From: Obelidium mucronatum | Taxonomy: Eukaryota > Chytridiomycota > Chytridiomycetes > Chytridiales > Chytriomycetaceae | Direction of reading: 5' to 3' | Length of the DNA stretch: 11,213 nucleotides | NCBI GenBank assembly: GCA_025765595.1 | Contig: JAIVFH010000658.1 | Coordinates: forward strand, 1-11,213 | Position numbers and translations under genes: made by a program | The notes under the pieces: generated by a model | Told to the model about the DNA's origin: nothing | The model's database searches: none | What the model saw: the letters and a program-made list of their open reading frames with translations, nothing else | Shown: positions 1 through 7,667 of the stretch, in pieces | Position numbering within the stretch: position 1 is the stretch's first letter | How the letters are laid out: every line of letters starts with the position of its first letter

Positions 1-886
1 AGTAAATTCAACCGAGACAAAGGATCTTGTTAGCATATGGTGGACAGAGGAAGAGCTGGAGCTATTTATCAAGGTAAATTCAAAAAAAAAAAAAGTCTGT
101 ATTTATACTCAAAAAGTGAAACTGGTTCCTTCTTCAGCCAATCACACAAATTATACCGACTTACCCACCAAACTTGCTTGATACATTTGGAAGTGATTTG
201 ACTCGAATATCGCTATGCCACATGGTTGCGTGCTTATCTGATGCAAACTGGCCATCAACCTATCGATCAGACTATATTCTGAATAACGACCATGAGAACC
301 TTCAATTTGATTCCTTTATTTCCTCGTGGTGGTCTCTGGTGCATTCTACGCTTGAAAATCGAGATGAAGCGGTCCAAGAAGTTGCAGCCCAATCAATGTC
401 TTCTTTGACTAAATACTGTTGGCCCCATGATATTGGCGGGAACAACCTTCTGAGTGCTGATTCGCCTCTCATCGCAAAAGCAAAAAAGTCCTTGTTATTG
501 AAAAATCTTGTTTCCATTATTGTCGCCAAATCAACATTCAAAGCGGGTACCACAACAAATATTAGTGGTCCGCCAACCCAACAACAGCGGTTTACGAATG
601 CTAGAAATTCGGCGGGTGGAAGCAATATGATTGATCGTTTTCCACGTCGTGGCTATGCCCTTGCAGCTGGTTTACTTCCTGCAAGCGCGAGACTGGGTTT
701 CGGAGTTGAGCTTATTCAGAGTTTGGTTGCGCTTGTGAAGGCTGTGGAAGGAGGCGGAGAAGATTCGGAAGGGAGGAGAAATGCGGTGCTGAGTATATGT
801 TCTATTTTTGTGGGGCTTGGTGTTGATGGGATCTGTCAAGGTTTGTTGAGTGAATTATGCTTTTTTCGTTTCTTGATGAATTGATT

Positions 887-951
<65 letters not shown>

Positions 952-2189
952 GTGTCAAGTCGTTTCTCACGATCTTTTGGACGCGTCTCTTGAAGCCTTG
1001 TTCGTTGGAATGGAGGATTATAGTGTTGATTCGCGAGGCGATGTCGGGTCATGGGTTCGTGAAGCATGTTTCAAGTCGTGGCCAATCTTGATTCCGCTTC
1101 TGACGAAAGCGAATGAACGTATGGTTGCGGTAGAAAAGAAGCAAGTCTATCTTCGACCCGAGGTTAGCGCGCGAGCAGTCAAGGCATTACTCCGTCAATC
1201 AGTCGAGAAAATTGATCGCGTGCGAGAAGCAGCCGGAGTCGCCCTTTCCCAAGTCCTAAATCTTGAAAACGTGGATCTCGGGATCCAAGAACAAAGTTTG
1301 GAGGCGAGTCGACTCGCTGTGAAAGGATCATTAACGGGAGATTTGAATTGGCTCAATACGGCCGACGTGTATCCCAGAATGGTTCAGTTGCTAGCGATTG
1401 ATGAATTTAGAAATGATTTGCTGGTTGGGTTGGTTGTGAGTGTTGGTGGAATCAGTGAGAGTTTGGTACGGTTTTCGACGTCTAGTTTTATAGAGTTTGT
1501 TAACTCGCTGCCGATGGAAAGTAGCAGGAGTGGTGGTGTAGTTGGTTTGCAGGATGGGAAACCCAGTTTGCAAATTCTTTTGAGGGACTTTACGGCCCTG
1601 TTTTCGCAGCCGGCGTACATCAAGGACAGGATTTCTGTTTCTTTGATTGAGGTGACGGATGTTTTGGTGGGATGTGGGGCGATATCAAAGATTGCCTCTG
1701 GAGACGGAGGTGGGGGTGGTGGGAGTGAGTGGATTGGAGTTGTGAATGACTTGTTTGATGCAGTCAAAAAGGAGGTTTTCAAGTGTAAGGATGTCAAGAA
1801 AGTGTTGGCCGCAATCAAAGTGTACGTTTTTTTCTTCTGCTGTTTGTGGGTGTGTGGTGGCAAAGGATTTAACGAATTTCAACAGATTTATTGGCTTGGC
1901 AGCGTTAGCAGGAGATTCGGCGAAAGCAGTGAGGCAAAAGGCACTGACGCAGCTGGTAGTTTACCTTACCCACCCGTATCCCCGAGTCCGTAGAGCGTCT
2001 TCGGAGGGGTTGTATATTGCCTTGACAACTGGTGGCGAGGAGCAAGCCGAATATGAAGATAACATGGAGGGAATTGAAGATGTGTTGCTAACAACTGATT
2101 GGGATCAGCCGGTTGCCGAGTTAAAAGAGCTTCGAGTACAAATGGCGCAGTATTTGGGTGTGAAGCTTCCAATTGTCGCAGCTAAATAA
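1..2189 (+). CDS. TBCD: Tubulin folding cofactor D (TBCD), C-terminal half; 5' end outside the window
   Basis: TBCD is a HEAT/ARM-repeat chaperone that captures beta-tubulin and works with cofactors C and E to assemble alpha/beta-tubulin dimers in the cytosol. Exons I place: 2-73, 138-840, 960-1821, 1886-2189, giving 646 residues and a TAA stop. Human TBCD is about 1190 residues, so this is roughly its second half. Introns are 74-137 (64 bases), 841-959 (119) and 1822-1885 (64), all GT-AG. They restore one frame: AAG|CCA, G|TC and GT|A. The signature is DYSVDSRGDVGSWVREA in exon 3, which matches the TBCD C-terminal domain. LTHPYPRVRRASSEGLY near the C-terminus is the other familiar block. The helical, Leu-rich rest fits HEAT repeats. 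Intron 2 carries a 63-base T run. The stop overlaps AATAAT, a possible poly(A) signal. Identity is secure; exact splice sites are my inference. Confidence 0.9.
888..950 (+). repeat. T63 homopolymer inside TBCD intron 2
   Basis: Sixty-three consecutive T residues lie in the 119-base intron 841-959 and end 9 bases before the CAAG acceptor. It sits where a polypyrimidine tract would be, but is far longer than any other such tract in this window. Length in the real genome may vary, because homopolymers of this size are error-prone in sequencing. Confidence 0.95.
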
Positions 2190-2190
2190 T
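2185..2190 (+). terminator. Possible poly(A) signal AATAAT overlapping the TBCD stop
   Basis: The TBCD TAA stop (2187-2189) lies within AATAAT, a one-base variant of AATAAA. No canonical AATAAA follows on this strand before the neighbouring convergent gene. Assignment is by motif only. Confidence 0.35.
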
Positions 2191-2217
2191 ATGTTTTTGA
2201 GATACCCGTGGTAATTT

Positions 2218-2223
2218 TTTATT
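2218..2223 (-). terminator. Poly(A) signal AATAAA for the LRR gene
   Basis: TTTATT on the + strand reads AATAAA on the - strand, about 48 bases after the LRR gene stop at 2271. It lies only about 30 bases beyond the TBCD stop, so the 3' UTRs of the two convergent genes probably overlap. Confidence 0.6.
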
Positions 2224-2270
2224 GAACTAAACAAAAACAGGATAAAAACAATGCATCGATTTGAAAGACC

Positions 2271-3430
2271 TTATTCAGATAACATGGAGGCCTTCATTTT
2301 TCGCCCAACCGCTCGAGAGCCCTTCACGTACTTTTCTTTTTCTTTTCGTTCCTGATGGTCCATTTCTCTTTGCTCTCTTCTTCGTGTTCTTGAATCTACG
2401 CCATGAGTGGTATCATCATCCGTGGATCCATCTTCATCCTCTCCATCCGTAAAGGCTCCATCGACAGCATGATACCGTTTCGACAGGTATTTGATAAACA
2501 CGACATCCTTGCTTGCCAAAAGACGTCTAAAGAAGCCTTCCAATTCGGAGGAATCTTCCAAATCTTGAACCATATGAATAAATTTGCGGATTTTGAGAGC
2601 AACGTCTTCAAGAAGGTCGTGGCGCTTCTTGTGTACGCTGCGTTCGTGGAATCCCGCAGCAGCGTCAGCACTAGTATTTTGTTCCTCGTCTTCTTCTTCT
2701 TCATCTTCCTCGTCATTGTCTTCATTGTATTCATGGATATCCTCTTCTTCGGCTTCTTCTTCTTCTTCCTCCTCCTCATCATCATCGTCCTTTTCACCAT
2801 TCTCTTTTCCGGCTTGAGCAGCGCCAGAGCGCGCAGCCGCCGCTGCCCCAGGTTCCACAAATTCCACACTTTCGTCATCAATAAAGATGGCAACGCGATG
2901 CCGAATCGGTCCAAATGCAGGTGGCAACTGGGTCCCACTCAAAGCTTCGTTTTTAGAAAAGTCAAGCACCAGGATTTCAGTCATGTCGCTGAGGTTGCTG
3001 GGAATGTGGGCTAGGTGGTTGTTGCTCATGTCAAGGTATTGCAGGTGGGGGAACACGTTGGCGAGGTTCGGTGGGACTTGGGTGAAGTGGTTGCTTCCAC
3101 TGTGTTTGTGTGTGTTTGTTTTTTGTGTTGTTGTGTGGTGGTGGTGTTGTGGTTAAGAAACATAACCCGGTTAAAACAAAACAGCAAATAACTCAACAGC
3201 AACAAAGCGCGTAGATTCTCCATTTCCCAAACATCTTCTGGCAATAGAGTCAGGCTTAGTCCTGACAGGTCAAGGAAGTGGGAGCGTTTCGCTTCGGTGA
3301 TTCGTTGCCTGACAGTCTTGGAGTCTTGTGAGTGCAGCAGGTCTTGGTGAGAGGACCCAAGCCCTTTGGTTGCGGTTTGAGCTTTTGTTTGTCGGTCTCC
3401 GCGTTTTGCTGTTCGTGGTGAGTTAAACAT
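2271..3430 (-). CDS. Leucine-rich-repeat protein with acidic region and basic tail
   Basis: The model is 353 residues from two exons: 3430-3198 and 3099-2271. The 98-base intron (3100-3197) runs GTTGAG...ACACAG. Splicing there gives the LRR core LRALLLGSNHF, an exact fit to LxxLxLxxNxF, which is why I chose this donor. Residues 1-43 are Lys/Gln/Ser-rich. About three LRRs follow (residues 44-140), including LQYLDMSNNHLAHIP and ILVLDFSKN. Residues 176-217 are almost all Glu/Asp. Residues about 239-288 look like a helical segment (LLEDVALKIRKF and FFRRLLASKDVVFIKYLSKR). The last 40 residues are Arg/Lys/Glu-rich. There is no signal peptide or membrane segment, so a cytosolic or nuclear scaffold is likely. 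I do not recognise the family. The gene converges on TBCD, with stops 81 bases apart. ATG 3430 is the first in frame; an upstream noncoding exon is possible. Confidence 0.8.
3102..3154 (-). repeat. A/C-only tract at the 3' end of the LRR-gene intron
   Basis: On the transcribed (-) strand this 53-base stretch contains only A and C and runs directly into the ACAG acceptor. On the + strand it is purely G and T. It follows a TTAAC that could serve as branch point. It replaces the usual U-rich tract. Confidence 0.85.
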
Positions 3431-3737
3431 TGTTTGTGTTTTTTTGGAGAGTTTTTTATTTTTTTATTCCGAATGCAGTGTGACTCATGTTTGCTCATAT
3501 TTCAGATTATAAGGACACGTTATGATCACTCCGTTGCTTCACAGTCGGTAGCATCGCGTATCGCTCACTAACCCTGGACAAGTTGGAAGTGGGCATACAA
3601 CCGAAGTAGGTCACGCGAGAAAAGAGTGCAAAGGCGGACCTCAAGCTTGTGAGAATTTTGAAGAATAGTCAATTTCAATACTTACCAAAATGTAGTCATT
3701 GTCTTTTCTGAATTTATCTGTTATTCATTCGATTTTA
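3431..3737. promoter_or_regulatory. Divergent intergenic region between the LRR gene (-) and APA2 (+)
   Basis: This is the longest stretch (307 bases) without a confidently assigned gene. It must hold the start regions of two divergently transcribed genes. I see no clear TATA box or tRNA-like A/B box. On the - strand it contains a strong donor (GTAAGT) and a spliced reading frame, listed separately as a low-confidence small gene. If that gene is real, the APA2 promoter space shrinks to 38 bases. Otherwise the donor may belong to a 5' noncoding exon of the LRR gene. Confidence 0.5.
3507..3699 (-). CDS. Candidate small spliced ORF, 50 residues, hypothetical
   Basis: Exon 1 is 3699-3686 (ATG plus 4 codons and 2 bases of the next). 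It ends at GTAAGT, among the best donor matches in the window. A 40-base intron (3646-3685) contains TTGAC as a possible branch point and ends in CACAAG. Exon 2, 3645-3507, stays open for 46 codons to TAA. The product begins MTTFCLRSAFALFSRV: Arg-containing, hydrophobic and without acidic residues, like a mitochondrial presequence. The C-terminal half is polar. Without splicing the frame stops at the sixth codon. I recognise no family. The intron would be slightly shorter than the shortest other one here (44 bases), and a 46-codon open stretch can occur by chance. It would share a 38-base divergent spacer with APA2. The alternative is a noncoding leader of the LRR gene. Confidence 0.3.
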
Positions 3738-4747
3738 ATGAGTCTCCTCTCTCGGCTTCATACACAATTCGATGCCGCTCTTGCCAGCGGCCATCTTGTC
3801 TTTACCCCTAGCACCTGTGTATTAGTTAACGGCCGAAATATTAAAGTAAGCTCCGCTTGATGATCCAGCTTTGAATTAACCTGGTGTAGTTTCAAATACG
3901 ATTTGCTCCTAGTCTAGCCAAAAAACCCACAGGTGGCCTACAGCCGCAAAAGAAAGAAATAACCCCATTCAATCCGTTTCTCTCCCCCGAACCTCAGCTG
4001 CTTGTGGAATCCGATGTCAGTCCCACCCACAACATTCTGCTCAACAAATTCAGCGTCGTCAAAGGCCACACAATCATCACTACCAAAAAATGGGAAAGCC
4101 AGTCAAGTTTGCTTAAAGCAGCCGACTTTAAGGCTGCGTGGATCCTGTTTGGAAGTGGGAACGAAGGAGAATTTCTTGGTTTCTACAATTGCGGGCCCTT
4201 GTCGGGGGCAAGTGTTCCTCACAAGCACATGCAGTTTATTCCTGTGAAACGAGGAAGTCTGGAGGATGGAATTCCGATTGATGTGCTTATGGAAGACGCG
4301 CAAAGGACTTCTGAACCGTTTGTTGCGGTTGTGATTCCTGGGCTTCCCTTCCATCACCGAGCATTCTTTATTCCGAATAATTCCTCTCAAGATGAATCTT
4401 TTTTCAAGGATGTTGAGATGGCGTATGTAGCTTTGGTTACAGGAGCATTTGCCGCAAAACCTGTTGGCGCAGTATTTGGAGAAACTTCCAACCAAGCAGT
4501 TTCGGTTGGGAAGGATGAAGCTGGTAAATTAGAAGTCTCTTATAATGTTATTTTTACGCGTCAATGGATGATTGTGATTCCGAGAAGGCAGGAATTGTTT
4601 GAAGGGTTGAGTGTGAATTCGGTTGGATTTGCTGGGATGCTGCTCGCTAAAACTCAAGAGCAGGTGGATCAGCTTCAGCGAGGTGGTGTTGAGAGGGTCC
4701 TGACTGGAGTCGCGTATGAACCTCACGTTGAGGAGAGTAAATTCTAG
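3738..4747 (+). CDS. APA2: Ap4A phosphorylase / ATP adenylyltransferase (APA1/APA2 family)
   Basis: The enzyme phosphorolyses diadenosine tetraphosphate to ATP and ADP (also the reverse, ADP plus ATP to Ap4A), controlling Ap4A levels in the cytosol. Two exons, 3738-3845 (36 codons) and 3890-4747, give 321 residues, near the usual size for the family. The 44-base intron (3846-3889) starts GTAAGC, has a TTAAC branch-like site and ends GTGTAG, phase 0. Splicing joins NGRNIK to FQIRFAPSLAKKP, the expected N-terminal family block. THNILLNKFSVVKGHTIITT follows. The HIT-like catalytic motif H-K-H-M-Q is at residues 147-151, inside SGASVPHKHMQFIPV. The C-terminal domain contains SYNVIFTRQWMIVIPRR, typical of the ATP_transf region. 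All expected key residues are present. APA1 and APA2 cannot be told apart from this alone. It is divergent from the LRR gene and in tandem with uL29m, 126 bases downstream. Confidence 0.93.
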
Positions 4748-4873
4748 CCAAGAGGCACCGTCTTTGACAGATTTTGGTAGACTATATTAGGTAGATTATA
4801 TTACTTAATTCATCTGCAAAAATTCAAATCTTAAATAATTCTTTATTTCTTCTTTTTTTACTTGCCACAAAAA

Positions 4874-5837
4874 ATGCTTCTTTTCCGCTCAATCATTCGC
4901 ATCCCAGCGGCGCCAACACCGAGTCTGCGGCCATTATTTGTTCGATCGACAGCATTCTATTCTACGCTGCCATCTGCCGCAAATGCAGCACCAACCTCAA
5001 CCACCCCAGTACTCACGACAGCAACAGCAACAACCAAACCAGACGATGCCGCATCCCTGGACATTCCATATCCGCCATTCGCAGCCTCAATCAATCCTCT
5101 AGGAAGCGGTGGAAAAGGCCTGCTGGACTTTTTTGACAGTGAAAAGGGCTGGTACTGGAGCGAAAGCGATCCAAAGACTGGACGCGGCTGGACCTGCGCC
5201 GAGCTGCGCACAAAGTCGTTTGACGATCTACACAAGTTGTGGTGGATTTGCATCAAGGAGCAGAACAAGCTCTTGTCGCAGAAGGATGAGGCCCGGATGT
5301 TTAAAGTTATTTTTCCAAACTCGGTTCGGCTGCAGCAGGTGAAATATTATAATGATTCTGTTGTTGTTTTTTTATCAGGCCGCATATATGGGCTCTGTTT
5401 TTTTTTGTTGTCTCTGTTGTCGCTCAATCTTTTTTTATTTTTAATTTTTGGAACTATCCATTTAGGTTCGCGTTACAATGCGTGGAATCAGACTCGTGAT
5501 TCTCGAACGCAGAATTGCACACCTCCAAGCCCAAGCAATCGTTCAACGGGAGACGACTCGCCAGAATCTATTCACCACCTACCTGTCTGCCTACAAGCTC
5601 CAAAACAGTATTCCTGAATCAGAACGCATCACACCCATGCCTCCGACAATAATCGCGGCAGTCGAAGCTGAAATGAAGAAATTGTTTCCTATTCCTGTGC
5701 ATGAGATTGGACGACAAGTTGAAGAGAGGAAGCGGGTGGAGAAGGCGTTGGAGTTGACAACGAATGGTAGAAAGAGGACTGAACAGAAGGGGAAGAAGAG
5801 AGAACGTATGAGTGGATCCAGATGGTTTGTTGTTTGA
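4874..5837 (+). CDS. MRPL4: Mitochondrial large-subunit ribosomal protein uL29m (MRP-L47 family)
   Basis: uL29m is a component of the mitochondrial 54S/39S ribosomal subunit near the exit tunnel. Two exons, 4874-5338 (155 codons) and 5466-5837, give 278 residues. The intron (5339-5465, 127 bases, GTGAAA...TTTAG, phase 0) is T-rich. Splicing joins FPNSVRLQQ to VRVTMRGIRLVILERRIA, the expected family continuation. The N-terminus MLLFRSIIRI...RSTAFYST is Arg/Ser-rich and lacks acidic residues, as in a mitochondrial presequence. A Thr/Ala-rich linker follows (about 35-60). The conserved core is LLDFFDSEKGW, then GRGWTCAELRTKSFDDLHKL and WWICIKEQNKLL (residues about 83-134), diagnostic of the family. 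The C-terminus is Lys/Arg-rich. ATG 4874 is the first ATG in frame and immediately starts the presequence. It converges on SDHAF4, with stops 96 bases apart. Confidence 0.92.
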
Positions 5838-5911
5838 TGATTTTTACAGGGGTGGGATGGAATGGCGTATTTGTCATTTCTGATGAAAAAGAGAAGCACA
5901 GTCCATTTGTT

Positions 5912-5917
5912 TTTATT
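5912..5917 (-). terminator. Poly(A) signal AATAAA for SDHAF4
   Basis: TTTATT on the + strand is AATAAA on the - strand, about 17 bases past the SDHAF4 stop at 5934. It is the only canonical hexamer in the 96-base gap with uL29m. Confidence 0.55.
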
Positions 5918-5933
5918 TTTGAAGTGGAAGTTT

Positions 5934-6315
5934 TTAAAAGTCATAGACTCTTCCGTTCTTTTCCCAATCGCCATATCGGGTGGGTTCAGGCCCCTTTGGA
6001 CCACTGTTCAAAACCTTTGTCAGCCGCTGGAAAAAGTAAAAGACCTTCACTCAAACACAACAGAAAACTCAACTTGACTTCGCCAGTCTTTGGATTCTTG
6101 TCCCCTTCAAACACTCTTCCGTCCGTCAAGGGTGCATCAGGATGGCGTTCATCCGTTTTGGAGTTGAACTGTTTGACAAGTTTCTCGAATTCCAGCTGCT
6201 GCGCACGATCTGCAAGCGGTACTGGTCCTGGTTGGTCTTTGAATGAGGTTGAAGATGTAAACCGCACTGCTCGAAGGTGAATTCGTTGCAGGATAGGTCT
6301 GACTTGATTCATCAT
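5934..6315 (-). CDS. SDHAF4: Succinate dehydrogenase assembly factor 4 (Sdh8 family)
   Basis: SDHAF4 is a mitochondrial matrix chaperone that binds flavinylated SdhA before SdhA-SdhB assembly and limits its ROS production. Two exons, 6315-6074 and 6003-5934, encode 103 residues. The 70-base intron (6004-6073) runs GTTGAG...GAACAG, with CTGAC as a good branch site. Splicing splits one codon (AA|T) and produces KTGEVNGPKGPEPTRYGDWE followed by KNGRVYDF and stop. This is the diagnostic C-terminal GPEPTRYGDWE block and final DF of the family. Without splicing the frame ends early and misses this block. The N-terminus (MMNQVRPILQRIHLRAVRF) is basic and amphipathic, as in a matrix-targeting peptide. 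The middle is divergent, as is usual. Either of the first two Met codons could start it. It shares a 16-base spacer with divergent FRG1. Confidence 0.9.
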
Positions 6316-6331
6316 TTCTAAACAAACAAAA
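6316..6331. promoter_or_regulatory. 16-base spacer between divergent SDHAF4 and FRG1 start codons
   Basis: Only 16 A/T/C-rich bases separate the ATG of SDHAF4 (-) from that of FRG1 (+). Both core promoters must therefore lie in this spacer or inside the opposing gene. I see no TATA box. If FRG1 starts at its second Met (6347), the gap grows to 31 bases. Confidence 0.6.
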
Positions 6332-7576
6332 ATGTCTGGAAAGAGTATGCGGCTGAGCTTTAAAGGCGATAAACCAAAGTACGAAAAGATGTCTAATGGG
6401 CTCTGAATGAATTGGAGAAAGCTAACTTTGAGAAATTAGAAAGAAGAGGAAGGCCTCGGGTGACAGAGACGGGTCAGGAAACTTGGACGACCCCAGTGCC
6501 GCTGAAGGTGTGCCAACAGTATAAGTACAATCAAGCCATAATCTAAAAAAATATGATTTAAGGATGGGCTAACGCGGAAGCCATCGAGCACTTTATGGGA
6601 CCCATCATGCTCATCTCCGTTGCTTCTTCAGCTCCTTCTTGCATTGTTTCAAACGAAAAAAACTTCTCCCTGGCCCTTCAGTCTCTGGGATCAGTTGATA
6701 ATTTGGACAGCATTGAACCGATTCATGTGGGACAAGTCTTTTTAGCTGCTCGACTTCCAACTGGTTTGGCTTTTTAAAAAGGACTCAGTGCCCTGACAAT
6801 CTTATCAAATTGTACATATTTGATATTTGAAAGGCGAAAACAGAATCTCAATCAAGTCAGCATTCGATCGATACCTCTCTTGTGACAAATTTGGAGTTGT
6901 TACGGGCGACAAGGAAGCAGTCGGACCTTACGAAGAATGGGAAGTTGTCAAGCGAGAGGATGGATATTGTTTGCAAAGTGTCGTGAAGAATTGTTATCTT
7001 TCTTCCGAGCCAGATGGGATTGAGGAAGAGGACGTGGAAGAGGAAACGAAAAAGAAGGCTGCCAGTGGTAGATCCGGTTATGGTATCGGAGGGGGTAGAA
7101 TTTGTGGTACTATTCGTGCAGATTCAGAATCTGTGGGATTCAAAGAGGTTTTCAAGGTATTCGCATCAGTGGTCCATGTTGTGTTCAGTTATATAGATGC
7201 TCATATTGTCTTATGAACCAGATTCGTTGCCAAGCACAGAACAAGGTGAATGCGCATAAAAAGAAAAAGAAGGAGATGGAAGACTTGAATGCTGCCGAGG
7301 TTGATGGTGATCAACTGAAAAAGTTTCAGAGTTATGGACGTGTAGCCATGACAGAGAAAGAGGGAAAGCTTTTGAAGCGTGCACAAAAGCAGGTATGTTG
7401 TTTTGGGTACTACCGTGTTGTAATCTCACCATGTCAATTGCAACTCGCAGGGTAACCTCAACGAAACCTTATTGGAGCGACGAGAAAAGGTATATTTTGA
7501 CCGTTTCAAGCACCTTAGAACACGCGTCTAACTTGTCTTTCCACACCAGATCAAGGCAGATCGTTATTGCAAGTGA
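6332..7576 (+). CDS. FRG1: FRG1-like actin-bundling / RNA-processing protein
   Basis: FRG1 is a nuclear/nucleolar beta-trefoil (fascin-like) protein linked to pre-mRNA splicing and actin bundling. Seven exons: 6332-6378, 6440-6507, 6563-6763, 6834-7156, 7222-7392, 7451-7489, 7550-7576. They total 876 bases, or 291 residues plus TGA; human FRG1 is 258. Introns are 61, 55, 70, 65, 58 and 60 bases, all GT-AG, several with CTAAC or CTGAC branch sites. Each junction keeps frame and joins known blocks: MRLSFKGDKPKK then basic KKRK; AAEGWANAEAIEHFMGPIML; LPTGENRISIKSAFDRYLSC; VFKIRCQAQNK; QGNLNETLLERREK; IKADRYCK at the end. The trefoil core is RYLSCDKFGVVTGDKEAVGP. LKKFQSYG and the C-terminal ADRYCK are FRG1 hallmarks. 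A Glu/Lys-rich insert (residues about 169-180) accounts for some of the extra length. CATAAA about 45 bases after the stop may serve as poly(A) signal. Confidence 0.92.
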
Positions 7577-7667
7577 ATGAAGTTTGGGAATGAAAATTTC
7601 ATCTCACCCCTATTCCTGAACATAAAACAAACGATACACACTTTTTAAAACCGTTGCGAAACCGAGA

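Noticed and set aside
857..1100. Reading frames on both strands through the T63 run, encoding poly-Phe or poly-Lys
   Set aside because: They exist only because a homopolymer has no stops. The TBCD coding frame requires this stretch to be an intron.
2057..2291. A 14-base direct repeat (AGATAACATGGAGG) in the end of TBCD and in the end of the LRR gene
   Set aside because: One 14-base match within 11 kb is not unlikely by chance, and both copies are in coding sequence of unrelated proteins.
2403..3014. A 203-residue + strand frame opposite the LRR gene
   Set aside because: It is antisense to the Glu/Asp-rich coding DNA, whose GAA/GAT repeats read as Phe/Ile/Val/Leu on the other strand. It has no family features.
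3256..3498. An 80-residue - strand frame starting upstream of the LRR gene (MSKHESH...)
   Set aside because: It overlaps LRR exon 1 in another frame, is Lys/Gln-rich and does not join any LRR sequence.
3480..3740. Search for a tRNA or other structured RNA in the large intergenic region
   Set aside because: I found no A-box/B-box pair, TpsiC-loop GTTCNANNC or CCA-ready acceptor stem.
5822..6280. A 152-residue + strand frame opposite SDHAF4
   Set aside because: It lies antisense to the SDHAF4 exons, whose product has an unmistakable GPEPTRYGDWE block.
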